Source of the DNA: Thamnaconus septentrionalis
Taxonomy: Eukaryota > Chordata > Actinopteri > Tetraodontiformes > Monacanthidae
Reading direction: 5' to 3'
Assembly (NCBI GenBank): GCA_009823395.1
Contig: CM020501.1
Coordinates: forward strand, 24,841,861-24,905,860
DNA: 64,000 nt
Part shown: piece after piece, positions 41,402 to 53,137 of the stretch
Position numbering within the stretch: position 1 is the first letter of the stretch
Layout: the number at the start of each line of letters is the position of its first letter
Notes under the pieces: model-generated
What the model saw: only the letters and a program-made list of their open reading frames with translations
Databases searched by the model: none
What the model was told of the DNA's origin: nothing
Translations under genes and position numbers: made by a program

Positions 41402-42068
41402 AGTTGGATGGATGGACCAGCAACCAAGACGGCACCAGCCACTAAATGGACGGGTGTTGAGGCACAGCAGGCAATCAATGGACCAATCAGAAACACACAG
41501 TTAGAACCGCCAACAGCAGCGGCTGGCAGCCAGTCAGCAGAAGCATTGCGGTTGTGCTCAAAGTGGGCAGCCAAAGAAAGCCCAGGCCAGCCAATCACAT
41601 TCCTAGAAAGCATCCTGACGTTGATGACGACGTTGGAATTAAAAAACACTTATTCAATCAGACTCTGGATTGTGGTCAGAAAAGGATAAATTAATTATGT
41701 AGCTTCACTAAGATTCTGCCCCCACTGAGGTCATGCTCAGTTTATTTCTGTGGAGGTTTGGACTTTCACCAACACACAAGCAAACACATTTTTGGCTCAC
41801 TAGAATCAAGAGTGTTTAAAAAATAATAATAATTATGAATAAAAAGTTGATGGATTTTACCGTTCCAGTGTAAACAAGGTGTTTTTGTGTGGATGTGATC
41901 AATTTAAAACACTAGGGCTGAATGTTGGAAACTAATTGAAAGTCTTTTGAAAGATTTATTTTCCTTCAGCGCCAAATGCTCCGCTTTTATCATTTCGGAG
42001 GTTTGTTTTCTGAGTGTTTTTCGAGCCATATAAACAGAGAACAGAAGAGGAGAAGCGGCGGCACTCAC

Positions 42069-42129
42069 TTGATGTAGTAGGGCACGTTGTTCGGAGAGAT
42101 GCCTTGCTCAAAGGGGCTCTCGACGGATC
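42069..42129 (-). CDS. dmd: dmd exon 62: first half of WW domain, first Trp replaced by Phe
   Basis: 61 nt, as in human. The acceptor is CCCGGCAG|GATCCG and the donor is ATCAA|GTGAGT. GA completes Gly with exon 61. It encodes SVESPFEQGISPNNVPYYI plus AA of Asn. Human reads SVQGPWERAISPNKVPYYI (from memory), so the first signature tryptophan of the WW domain is TTT (Phe) here, with E-Q-G in place of E-R-A. The PNNVPYYI strand that forms the binding surface is kept. Splice sites and phase are sound, so this is not an obvious pseudo-exon. Confidence 0.93.
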
Positions 42130-42213
42130 CTGCCGGGACAGAGGGGAGAAAAAACAGACAGGGTCACACAAAAGCGACTGTTAGCACTCAGCGAACCTTC
42201 TGTCTTGGTTGGG

Positions 42214-42709
42214 CTTGGGTGTCAAACTCAAACACACAGAGGGGCCAAAATGTAAAACTTGGACAAAGTCTCAGTCAACATTGATATTTATTGAAAAAAT
42301 CTTCCTCCGGACAGAACAGTGAACCTTTTTATATGGACCCAAATATGGGTCCATATAATCCAAATAATCAATAAGGTCAATACGGAACAAGCATAGTTTA
42401 AGATTATACAATAAATGACTTAATATTGCGCACATGCAAAATCAAATTTCAAATGAAAAAGAAACCCTACAAAATGAATAAAATGTAAATAAAAATCATA
42501 CAGCTCTTTTTTATTTGCAGCCTTCTGATAAAATTTCAACAATAACCCTTTTCCACAGGCTAGTAATACATTTAAAATTAAAATAACAACAATAAACCAA
42601 TGAAGTCATAATCATATCCTTCAATGAGCGTCATGTCCTGACTGAGCAGAGCATTCTGGATTTGCAGTATTAGCCAAATTTGGCCCCCGGGCCAGAGTTC
42701 GAATCTATG
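42214..42709. mobile_element. hAT-C MITE copy
   Basis: Begins gggtgtcaaactcaaacaca and ends gggccagagttcgaatctatgg. It shares ggggccaaaatgtaaaacttggacaaa and attgatatttattgaaaaaa with the 13253 copy. Confidence 0.65.
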
Positions 42710-43244
42710 GTCTTTCCCAACGTGTTGAAAGTTTACGAAAATAACACCTGGTTTTTTTTTTTATTTTTTTTTGGTATTTTGTTCAGTTTTGTTAAAAAAA
42801 AAAAAGGATATTGTGAGTGGCAAGAAACTCAAACATCAGGACAATCCGAACATTGCAGACCGCCGATGGAACGCGATAACGAAAAATTAAATGTGGTGAG
42901 TAGAGGGCTTTAAGGGGGTGGGGGACAAAAAAACAGAGTAACGCCGCCAATTACCTCGCTTATTGCGCCCAAAAGAGTCGGCGCCATTAAAGCTAGGCCT
43001 CGCTTTCTGGGAATTGTCAGCACAGTCGGGAAAATAAATAAACAAATGAAAACGCAGCTAGGACCAATGGGACGCCTGGGCTGAAACGACCCCCGCTGCG
43101 TAAGCGTTATTGAGCCCCGCGGGTGAATTTGTTTGGCGGTTAAAAAAGGAAACGGCCCAGCGGTAATATGCGAAGGAAGGAAGTGCTTTTTGGTTTTTTA
43201 TTGCGAGCCCAACGTCGCCGCCATTGACGGGTAGACAGGGATGG

Positions 43245-43905
43245 CAAAAGTATTCACATTCTGTACTTAAGTAAAAGTATGGATACTCTATAGTAAAAGC
43301 AAAAGTGCTGATTCAACTATTTTACTCAAGCAAATGGAAGCAGGTACAGGTTTTGAAAGGTTCTTGAGGGAAAAGTAGAAAATCTTTTAAATTTTTAAGA
43401 TTCTTTTGCAATTAATGAAACAATACATTTGTTGATAAGCTGTGGTACTCTAACGTAATGTCCTTCTAAAACATGATCGAGTTTTATGTGTAACTACATG
43501 ACTATACGACTCAGCTACAGCTCCACTTTAAGCAACAAACAACAACAACTCTGGTAATAAGTGAATTACTTTTAACAGCATTTGTAACTTTTAAACACTA
43601 CTTTTTAAACACAATCATTATGTGCAACTACAATGAATATTATTCCTATACAGAATAAATTCAGGAAATGTCAGGTTTTAATCAATTTAATTTTTATGTT
43701 ATTTTTATGTCTATTTTTATTTTATAATGTACTTTCATTTCTCTTTATACTATAGTTCAGCTCTTTGCATGCCTTTTATGACACTAGTTTCCTTGTCAAA
43801 CTGCGATAAACGTGAATTTCTCCTGGAGATCACTCTCCTGGAGTGAAAAAAGTTACTCAAGTAACGCACAGATACCTGAAAAATGCAGAAAGTATTTGTA
43901 CTTTG
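43245..43905 (+). repeat. dispersed repeat (tattcacattctgtactt), copy 1
   Basis: Aligns with 46065-46745 over most of its length (cattctgtactt-agtaaaagtatggatact; tatgtccttctaaaa-atga; gccttttatgacact-gtt). The final phrase gtaacg-acagatacctgaaaaa suggests one end of a MITE that also starts at 63912. Confidence 0.7.
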
Positions 43906-44399
43906 TTACGTTCCACCTCTGGCGGTATGGAACGTTGAAATCGGAATAAAACTGCGCGTGGATTTGCTGCTTCACCTGCGACGGACGTTCCATCACTTTC
44001 TTGATGTCGTATATTATCTTCAGTTCAGTTGTTTGTTTGTTTTTAATCTCCATTGTGCTATTTTTCTGTTGTGGTTTTTAATTTGCTTTTTTCCCCCTCT
44101 TCCTCTTCCTCTTCCCCTTTACACGGCGCCCCCTGCGGCTCTTTTGCTTTTTAATCGCCACCCCGAGCCCTTGACTGATGTTGCCGTCCTCTGTTTGTCT
44201 GGAGCTGCTTTAATTGTTCGGCAGATGAACGATAACTTCGCTTCATGGAGCTGGGTGCAGTAAAAGCACCAGGTGGAGGCCCTGAAGCCAAACGTTTTTT
44301 TTTTATTTCTTTTTTATTAAACCTGGGATGCTTAAACATCTTTACTTAAAATGTTTAATGTGTCCTGAACGGCTGACAGCTGCGCTGCATTGGCACTGT

Positions 44400-45085
44400 T
44401 TTACTTCGGAGGAGATGTTTGCATTGCGCATGTCGCGGCTCTAGCGCGGCTTAAAGCTGACTCAGCAGACTCAACGGAGGCCAGCACTAATTACTTAGCA
44501 TCCACAACCCGGGTAGGTGGCTGGCTAGAGCAGGGGTCACCAACATGGTGTAATATGCATATAAAACTAATAAAGCTGAGAAAACATCATCATTATCATC
44601 ATGCCATCATTATTTCAGGAGAGTATAGCAAACTGGTAGCCCTTCATATGACCAAGTACTCATGAGGTAGCTCTCATGGATACTGTTTAATATCATCATC
44701 CAGTGTTTGCTTGAGCACTTCCTTTTTCTGTTAGCAATCATTACGCTAAATTGCTTAACTGATAGTGAGCCGACAGCTAGCTGTAAGCAGGATTTGTATA
44801 TTTTATTCCAACTTCCAACTCCAAGTCGATCTGACACAGCTGAAGTATGTTGATGTTTGCATCGCATGTGTAGCAGCTCTAGCGCCGTTTAAAGCTGACT
44901 CAGCAGGTTCAACGGAGACCAGCGCTAATTACTTAGCATCCACAACCCCAGCTAGGTGGCTGGCTAGAGTTTAGACTTGTTTTATAACAACATCCATTTA
45001 GTTTTTGCAAGTGTTTGCTTGAGTGCTTCCTCAGTCAGCAATTGTTCAGCTGAACTGATAGCGAGCCGATAGCTAGCTGCTAGCT
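44400..45085. repeat. diverged tandem duplication, two units
   Basis: Unit 1 (about 44400-44800) and unit 2 (about 44845-45085) share gatgtttgcat-gc-catgt, then aaagctgactcagcag-ttcaacggag and actaattacttagcatccacaacccc or close variants, then gtgtttgcttgag and gagccga-agctagctg in the same order. Confidence 0.75.
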
Positions 45086-46064
45086 GGACTTTTGATATTT
45101 TTTATTCTGAGTTAGATTCAGTTTGACTGAAGTCATGCCGATCTAACACGGGCGACGTACGGAGGGTATTTTACAGGATTTACTTTGAAATCCAGGCTGA
45201 TAACATTAAACGTGAGTAACATTATTAGCGATGTAGCTTAGCTTTAAGCTACTCTAACTACAAGCTAGAGCCGTGTCGATCTAATACAAGTGAGGGCAGC
45301 ATTTTAATTGAAGATTTGTTCCTAAATCTAAGCTAATAACATATGATAGCAATCTAGGTTAATAACAATAACACAAGTCTTTTTCATCTCAAGGTTAACA
45401 AATAGCGAGCAAATATATATTTTGTGATTTGTCTTGTATTTTTTTGCATTGTAAACTAGGAATACAGTTAATATTGAGAATTACAAATATGTTAAGGAAA
45501 GATTTGCGATTTTTCACAGATGTAGGAGAAGTTAAATATCATTCACATACTGGCGCTAATTTGAGCTGGCATTACATACAAGTACATAGTTTGTGCAGTT
45601 TCAATGAAATAAGATTTTCCTCAGACAGCTGGAAAAAAAAAATCAATATAAAGATTGAATTTGTACGGCGAGTCATTATTCACGTGGTCGCTCTTTCAAT
45701 ACCCTTTTCAAAGTCACCACTGTCCATTTTCCTGCGTCTCCACGGGATCCGGAGAGAAACCGTCCTGAACGCGACCACTTTTTCATCGATGCAGAGGGAA
45801 AAAATCGATGGAGGAGACTTTATCCACATGCTTTCGTCAATAGGGAGGCTGTGATACGGCTGAGCGCCTCAGCTGTATCGGGCTAAGTGCCACCACCCCT
45901 CCCCTCCCCCACCGTATTGAAATTCAGTGATAAAACCAGGGGGGAAAAAAACAAGTTGCATAAACGGATCGATGTGACATCCGCGAGGCTCCGGCGGAAC
46001 CAGGAACCAGCAACAGTTTTTAATTTGTCTCGTTGCTTCTTCAGTTTGTCCATCCCGCCATCAC

Positions 46065-46745
46065 ATCCGTATTCACATTCTGTACTTGAGTAAAAGTATG
46101 GATACTTGCATAATAAAAATTTAAGAAAGTACAGGTTATGAAATGTGCTTGAGTGAAAATTAAAAATCCTTTAAACACTTAAAATTCCTTTTGCAATTAA
46201 TGAAACAATACATTTACTGGTAAATTGAGGCACTCCAACATTATGTCCTTCTAAAATATGACCCAGTTTTATATGTAACGACAAAACTATACAACACAAC
46301 TACAACGACAGCTCCACTTCAAGCAACAACAACTCTGGTAATAAGTGAATTACTTTGAACAGAATTTGTAACTCCTAAACACAAAAGTCAACTGTCATTA
46401 TGCACAACTGCATAACGCACAACATCATTCCTACAGAGATATCTTCAGGAAGCGTCAGGTTTAATTCAATTTCATTTTCATGTTATCTTTATTTCTATTT
46501 TTATTTTATACCGTACATTTATCTCTCTTTATCCTCTAGTTTAGCTCTTTGCATGCCTTTTATGACACAAGTTCCCTTGTCAAGCTGCTAGACATGTGGA
46601 GCTATCTATCTATCTATCTAAGCAATGAACATGTTTTTCCAATGTTATGAGTACAAAGTATAGATATTTGTGTCCAAATGTAGGAACTAAAAGTAAAAAG
46701 TTTTCAGTTAAAAAGAAATACTCAAGTAACGTACAGATACCTGAA
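46065..46745 (+). repeat. dispersed repeat (tattcacattctgtactt), copy 2
   Basis: The second copy of the 43245 repeat; its 3' part is repeated again at about 46785-46915 (tttcattttcatgttattttt, gccttttatgacactggttccctt). Confidence 0.7.
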
Positions 46746-47149
46746 AAATATATGTATATGTGTGAATATGTATGTATATATATGATGCATTTTATTTCAT
46801 TTTCATGTTATTTTTTATTTCTATTTTTATCTTAGACCGTACTTTTATCTCTATTTATGGTTGCAGTCTAGCCCTTTACATGCCTTTTATGACACTGGTT
46901 CCCTTGTCGGGCTGCTCGCCCTCATTGCTTATTCAGTTATTGGCGACAGCCGAGCCTCCGTGTCACACACCCCCCCGCCCCTGTCGTTTATTGAGCGCCA
47001 CCGGGTGTGACGCCGTCAGTGGTGGGGGGTGAGAGGGTGGGGTGCGGTGGAGGATGGCGGCGCCGCGCTTGCTCGGTCAAAGGCGTTTCGCCTTATCTTG
47101 AGCTCGCACATGCGGCCGCCTGAGTATTTTGTCAAATGTCAACGCGTCC

Positions 47150-47153
<4 letters not shown>

Positions 47154-47181
<28 letters not shown>
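47154..47181. repeat. (GT)n microsatellite running into the exon 61 donor
   Basis: Transcript strand: GTAAACACACACACA. The repeat begins at intron position about +6. Confidence 0.95.
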
Positions 47182-47183
<2 letters not shown>

Positions 47184-47185
47184 AC

Positions 47186-47249
47186 CGTGCAGGAGGACAA
47201 AGTCCCTGTGAGCATCCGTCAGCTGCTTGAGGTGTTCTGCGATGGAGAC
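47186..47249 (-). CDS. dmd: dmd exon 61: end of last spectrin repeat / hinge 4, shortened
   Basis: 64 nt. The acceptor is CCCCTTCAG|GTCTCC and the donor is CTGCACG|GTAAAC. It encodes VSIAEHLKQLTDAHRDFVLLH plus G. DAHRDF aligns with human EAHRDF. The human exon is 79 nt as I recall, so five codons of the hinge (around GPASQHFLS) are missing here, in frame. The transcript runs straight from the donor into a (CA)n repeat: GTAAACACACAC. Confidence 0.93.
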
Positions 47250-47553
47250 CTGAAGGGGGAGGAACACCGTTAGTGTCAAAGTCAAGTCAAGGTCGGAGGA
47301 AAGAAAAGTTGAAACTCCAGAAGAACAAACAATTTAAAGTTGGGCGCACAGACAGATTTCTGTTGTGCTGCTGAGAAATACATTTATTGGAAAAATCTTC
47401 CTCCGGACAGAACAGTGAAACTTTTTTATATGGAGCCAAACAAGTTTTGCTTCGACCTGAATATGGAACAAGGAAAGCTTAACACTATACAATAAATGAC
47501 TTCATATTTTACACATCCAAAACAAAAGGTTGACTTGGGGTAAGAGGCTAGCG

Positions 47554-47933
47554 CAGGGATGGGCAAATTACGGCCCATGGGCCATAAGTGGCCCGTTCAG
47601 CTTTTTAATCCGGCCTGCCAAACTTGAAGCAATGATATTAATAGTCAGTCAGTCATAAAATAGCTGTATTTCATCCATGTTTTCAGTGTTTTCATTTCAA
47701 TAAAGAGCTAAAGACCGTGGGACTTCAAAGACACTGATTTTGTTGCCACTTTGCTTTGGTTCGTTTTCAATTGACATTAAAGCAACATGATTTCTGCAGA
47801 TCCCACGACATTATGTTTTCCTCCTATGAGGTGGCTCACCAAAACACTCCATCCATCTGCTGCTGCTCCGACCCCCTCTGTCAAATTTAGCAACCCACTG
47901 TGGCCCCACCAGTGAAAAAGTTTGCCCTCCCCT
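47554..47933 (+). mobile_element. hAT-A MITE, near-complete copy
   Basis: Starts CAGGGATGGGCAAATTACGGCCC and ends AAAAAGTTTGCCCTCCCCTG, giving a clear inverted repeat (CAGGG-TGGGCAAA against TTTGCCC-CCCCTG). No coding sequence. This is the best reference copy in the window. Confidence 0.8.
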
Positions 47934-48957
47934 GGATAGTTAAATCTCTTTCAACTTTTTTTTTTGTTGTTCCAAACTCTTTTTTTTAGATTGACTTGTA
48001 GTTGTATCTGCTGCAATATGGTGCAATCGCAGATAACTGAAGACTTGTCTTCTAATATCATTGCACCTAATTTTTCAAAATTTCACAATAATGGATGTGT
48101 TTTTTTTTTAAACACTCCGTTACATATTCCAAGATTAAACAAAGGACTCGTCGCTTCTTCTTCCCGCTGAGAGAGAAATCTGCTCGTCTGCAGCGGGAAA
48201 CATTATTGTGAAGAAGAAGAGGAATAAGAAAAAATAAGAAAAAAAGAACAATTTCTCAAAATAATGAACAAAAAAACTGAGCAATTTGTGTAGAAAATAG
48301 ACTGAATGGGAATGGTTGTGGGCTGAAGGAGTGAGAGAGGGATAGAGAGAGAGAGAGAGAGAGAGAGGGAGGGCGAAAGAGACGCGGAGACAAGCACGGA
48401 GCGGATAATTGAATTTGTAGCGGGGGGAATTAGCAAGGATGGGCTCTCCTTCAACCCCCACCCCCCAACCGAATGAGCTGTCTCTCTAGATGGACTCCAG
48501 ATAATTGCAGCAAATAGCTGCGGCGCTCGGCAGGTACACACAGATAGGTGGCTGCATTAGCGCCTGCAGGGGCCTCGCAGATTGGCCATCTGAGCTCTAA
48601 ATGGCCCCCCCCGCCCCCGAGCCGAGGCGTCGGCCAGTCACATCGAGCGCCCGCTGTCGTGTGGTGCTGAAACCCTTTGCGTTGATTTTCAAGGGTCTTT
48701 CACTTTCAAGCTGTTGTTATTTTGTTTTTGTTTTGATTTTTGGGAGGGAGTGGGGGTCCTTGCCAACTCGGGACCGTGTGAACACGGCTGACAGTGTTCT
48801 AATTACTCGAGTAATTACTTAGATATTAGTGATCTCGATAAGTTATTTCATTGTCAGATTATTTACATTTCAAACAAAGAAGTGCTTCTTTTGCCCTCAA
48901 TAAACAGAGCAAGTGCGGTTTCCGTACTGGTGACAGTCACCCATGTTCTTGAACATA

Positions 48958-49265
48958 GGTATCAAACTCTGGCTTGCAGGCCAAATCTGGCTTGCGGCGT
49001 CATTATATTTGGCCTGTGAGGCCAATACAAAATCACTGCTGGCCCACCACTAGTAAACAGCACATGTAGCCCCAATACTACAAATCCCAGGAAACATGCC
49101 AAATTTAATTTCAAATTAAAAAAAAAAAATCATGAAAAAAAAATAAAATGTAAATAAAAATCATACACCTCTTTTTTTTATTTGCAGCCTTCTGATTTGA
49201 ATTTCCGCAGTAACCTTTTTCCAAGGGCTGATAATACATTTAAAATTAAAATAACAATAAACCAT
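48958..49265. mobile_element. hAT-C MITE fragment
   Basis: Begins ggtatcaaactctggcttgc and shares tttcaaattaaaaaaaaa and aaaatgtaaataaaaatcat with the other copies. A further fragment lies at about 47385-47520. Confidence 0.6.
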
Positions 49266-51058
49266 TAAACCAACCCTCAGCAGGGAGTCATTTTCCAGCC
49301 AAAAACTGCAAAAAATCGTGAGCCGCAACAATCGCCCGCCACAATCTCAGTCATGCGGGTGGAACTGTAATTAAAGGCGTCCATGAAGAGCCATCTGGAG
49401 CCCAGGATGCTCTGGGAACCAGGGGAACCCGCCCCGCTAGCGACTCCAACTATAGCGCCCATCACCGATTCCTCCCACCGAGAGGAGAGAAACACCTCCC
49501 TGCAACATCCAGACAAGGACTGCCTTCCCCCCCTTCCCTCCCTCCTTCCTTCGTTAAAGCTCTCTGTCGAACGATACATTTTTTTGATCGCGATTAATCG
49601 CAGAATCTTCATAGTTAACTGTGATTAATCGCGGTTTGAACTGCATGTGTAAAAATCTGTTATTTTGCATTTCAAGGCAGTTTTAACCCCATAATGTAAA
49701 GTATTTCTTGCCGGAAATCGGCCAGAGGGGCCGACTATGGGTTAGTCAAAGGAAATACAAATAGCTTGATGCGGATGGCTCGCGGTTCGCGCACAAAAAA
49801 GAACAGACAGCGAAACAATTGCTGCACGGCATGAGCTGGCTGTAGAAGTGCGCGCCGCTTGGCGTCTGGTCTGACCGACACCATCGGTTAACAAGGGCGC
49901 TGAAAGGAAGCGGGCTCCATTCTGGGGGGTCGGAACCTCTGGCCTCCCCCGTATTTCAAACACTTGTATTCGTTCCTGGGAACACAACGCGTGAAGCTCC
50001 AGTCTGACACTGATTAATTAAGGACAGATTTTTTTGGGGGGGGAGGGGGTTCCCTGGGTGTTAAAAAATGTAACGGTGGGGAAAAAAAAAAGAAAAAAGG
50101 AAAGGCAGAAAATCACTGGAGGCTTCAAGGCGCTTCAGACTTTCTCTGACAGAAGCTCAGATGCTTTGGGAATAAGAGGTCTTTTTTCCCTCCTTTTTTT
50201 CTTCTATTTTTTTTTTTATCCGTTCTCAGGAGACAGATTGGCTGATGAACAAGCTCCGCCGTTCATGAGCCGCCAGCAGGCGGGTGATGGAGGGATGTCG
50301 GAGGGTGAGCGAAGTGCGAGCCTCATGGGATGAAAATGAGGAGCAGACGAGGATGGAAACGCCACAACAGCCACTTCTTTTTCTTTTGGTGCTGTTGGGA
50401 CGTTTGGTCGGCGACAGGTCATTTACCTTGGAGTCGGCCTCGCCCAGTCCATTGCGGGCAGGGCCGCGCATCCCCGTAGACACGGCAACCTGAGCACAGT
50501 CGCACAAAATTCTAATCATCCCAACAAATTTCCTGAGCAAACAGATGAGAATTGAAATGACCTGCTGACAAACGGCCACCGTGACAGTCCGTTCCGTCCA
50601 AATCCAACACCGAACTAGTTTTGAACAGCAGCTCACTGGCAAAAAATCCTACCCTAAATTTTTTTCCTTTTTCATTTTTAAAAGAGAGATCTATCGATCT
50701 GCTCGCTGAAAAGAACTGATCGTCATGATGAAAAAAAAAATCCCTTTTCTGCTTTTTTCTAGGACTGGAATCATCAGTCAGTCTTTGTCAGGCGCTGTCA
50801 GTGAAAACTTTTTCTTTGCCCGACTTTTTCAAGAAAAGTTTTCCAAAAACGGGCTCTTTGTGATGTCACAAAGGGAAGTGGACACCCAACAACCACTCGT
50901 ATCTGCACGACACTACTGGTTGTCCCAGCGACAAGAAGGCAGATGAGGTCACGAGCGCCTTGTGTTCTTTTGTTTTGGTTTGGTCCTCCTTGCAGGGGCA
51001 TTTCTTTCACAGAAGGCTGCAAACACCGGGCAAACGCACCTCCTCGCAGGGAGATCTA

Positions 51059-52524
51059 GAGCCGTGTTTCTCAACTGGTGGAGTCTCAGATCCACTTTTT
51101 GTTTTCCAAATCAAAGTCACCACCCACATTTATTCCACAAAAAGAAAACGCCAGCCCACTTTCTATCATGAAATTAATTAAATAAAGTTAAAAAAATATT
51201 GAATTTATTGAAATTAATTGTGTCCTGCAGAATAAACACCCAACATTTTCTCAATAAATATATTTAACAATTTCCCAACTCAGCCACCCAGTTCCCTCTT
51301 AAACTCCATTCTGAAGCTTAACTCAAGCTCCAAAGGGGCAATTGGGAAAATAAACTCTTTACTAAATACACATAATTTGGAGCCTTTGATGTCATTAAAG
51401 AAACAATGGGAAGGCGACTTGGGATGTGAACATTCTGAGGAGATCTGGGATAGAGCTTTAGATAGAATACATTCCTCTTCAATCTGATTGCAACACACGA
51501 TTATCCAGTTCAAGATTTTGCATCGCCTCCACTGGTCTAAACTGAGACTAGCAAAGTTCACACCTAGCATCGATCCTATTTGTGACAGATGCAGGCTATT
51601 GCCAGCCACCCAACATGTGTGAGAACACATGTTCTTCTGTTCAAAGCTAGATAATTTATGGCAGTAAATGTTAAAAACATTTTCAGATGTTCTACAAGAA
51701 CCTATAGAATCATCTGCTGTCATTGCCATATTTGGAATAACTCCACCAGATTCTCACTTTAACCGCCAGGCAAAAAACATGACAGCATTTGTATCTCTCA
51801 TAGCTAGGCGATTAATACTCTGAGTGGAGGAGGAGAAACTTGCCCCTACCTTTAAGATCCTGGTCAATGACCTTCTACACCATCTGGTATTAGAGAAGAT
51901 TCGCTATTCTACCAGAGGATGTGTTTAAAAAGTTTATACTACATGGAAACCTTTCTTTGGAAATAAAAAAAATAAGTTTCTATGGAAACTTTATAGAGCA
52001 ATTAGATATCACTAATATTGGTGGTTTATGTGACTGATCCTGTATTGTGTATATTTTGAAACTCATAAAGTCCATACTTCTTCATTGATTGTCCTTTTTT
52101 GTCTTTGGTTTATTCATTTAAGTAAAATACTGTTTTGTTTTAACTATTATTATTTTATTTATTTAATCATTTATTTTTTTTCTATTGTGTATTTATATAT
52201 TTGTATTTATACATGTATATCTATATTTGGAATTGTGAGCTAGGTTAGATCACAATTACAAATATATTACAATATATTACAGTATTACTGTACCATGGTA
52301 CAGTAATACTGTTGATGGGGCTCTGTTGGAGCAAGGGGGTTTATGATGCTTGTGTTTGTAATATTACTGTTCAATTTTGCTTCTGAATTCATGTACTTTA
52401 TACACTATCTCACTATGTAGAAAAATCAATAAAAAAGACTGGGAACTGGCCACAAAGCCGCGATCCAATCAAAACAGATCCATGACCCAAAAGTGGGTCG
52501 TGACCCACCAGTTTAGAAACGCTG
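51059..52524. mobile_element. hAT-H MITE, split by an L1 insertion
   Basis: Left arm 51059-51285 starts gtgtttctcaactggtggagtctc; right arm about 52437-52524 ends gacccaccagtttagaaacgctg. Both arms match the unbroken copy at 56047, whose sequence is continuous across the insertion point. Confidence 0.75.
51290..52437 (+). pseudogene. L1-type LINE, 5'-truncated ORF2 C-terminus and 3' UTR
   Basis: From about 51400 the plus strand reads WEGDLGCEHSEEIWDRALDR, then a stop, then IIQFKILHRLHWSKLRLAKF and SIDPICDRCRLLPATQHV, then another stop, then EHMFFCSK and later IAIFGITPP and LIARRLIL. The pattern IQFK-LHR-H-SK-RLA, then DP-CDRC---PA---HMF--C, is the C-terminal zinc-knuckle-like end of fish L1 ORF2 (family knowledge). 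There are several stops. It is a dead 5'-truncated insertion. Confidence 0.75.
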
Positions 52525-52655
52525 ATCTCCATGTATCACATGATATATTATTTCCTCCTATTTGGTGGGTCACCAAAACACTCTGCTGCTCCTGCCCCTC
52601 TGTCATATTTTAGAACCCACTGTGCCTCCACCAGTCAAAAAGTTTGCCCACCCCT
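52525..52655 (+). mobile_element. hAT-A MITE fragment
   Basis: Only the 3' end: atcacatgatat-ttatttcctcct, caccaaaacactc and the end gtttgcccacccctg. Confidence 0.65.
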
Positions 52656-53137
52656 GCACTAACCTGTCTGTGGGGGAGCCCTCTGTGCCCTTTGTGACAT
52701 CACAAATCTCTCTTTCGCGACAGCGAGACGTTGTAATACAAAATACAACACAAGTGGATTCTGCCCTGTTTGCAGCAGTCGATCACTGGGCTCCTTTGTT
52801 TCCTCATCCACCACAGCGCCATAGTTAACTTTCCCCCACCCGGGAGGAGCATCTGGTCGGCTCGCCACTTCAGAGGGAGCGGCCGTCTGCTCCCGTCAGT
52901 GTCGCCGTACCCTGATTGGCTGGACCTGTCGCCGCTGGCTAGCGTCACTGTCCGACTTCCAGCGCAGCGGCGGCTGCCACTCGCTTTACCGAGACGGATC
53001 AGGCTGCCTCTGATCCCCGACATATGATGTCTGTGTGTGTGTGTATGTGTGTGTGTGTGTGTGTTTGTTCATATTCCAGCTCTCACACTCAGGGCTTTAC
53101 CGCCAGCACCAACTTGCCTTGGTTCTACTCCATCTTT

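Larger units (their letters stand above)
20582..42068 (-). other. dmd: intron 62 (21.5 kb, contains the Dp71 start)
   Basis: The largest intron here. In order it holds mostly unique sequence (20.6-24.2 kb), a LINE reverse-transcriptase remnant (24.3-24.6), a hAT-A MITE (24.67-25.01), unique sequence to 29.5 kb, a Harbinger element (29577-30462), nested MITEs (31.6-32.25), several microsatellites (32.1-33.9), the Dp71 first exon (34.1), GT repeats (35.4-35.7), a partial hAT-A copy (36.64-36.85), a CpG-rich patch (36.99-37.22) and a GGAT minisatellite (40.5-41.4). No other gene was seen. Confidence 0.85.
42130..47185 (-). other. dmd: intron 61
   Basis: A hAT-C family MITE (about 42214-42709), two copies of a repeat beginning tattcacattctgtactt (about 43245-43905 and 46065-46745) with a further tail fragment (46785-46915), a diverged tandem duplication (44.4-45.1 kb), and a (GT)n tract touching the exon 61 donor (47154-47181). 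No gene was seen. Confidence 0.85.
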
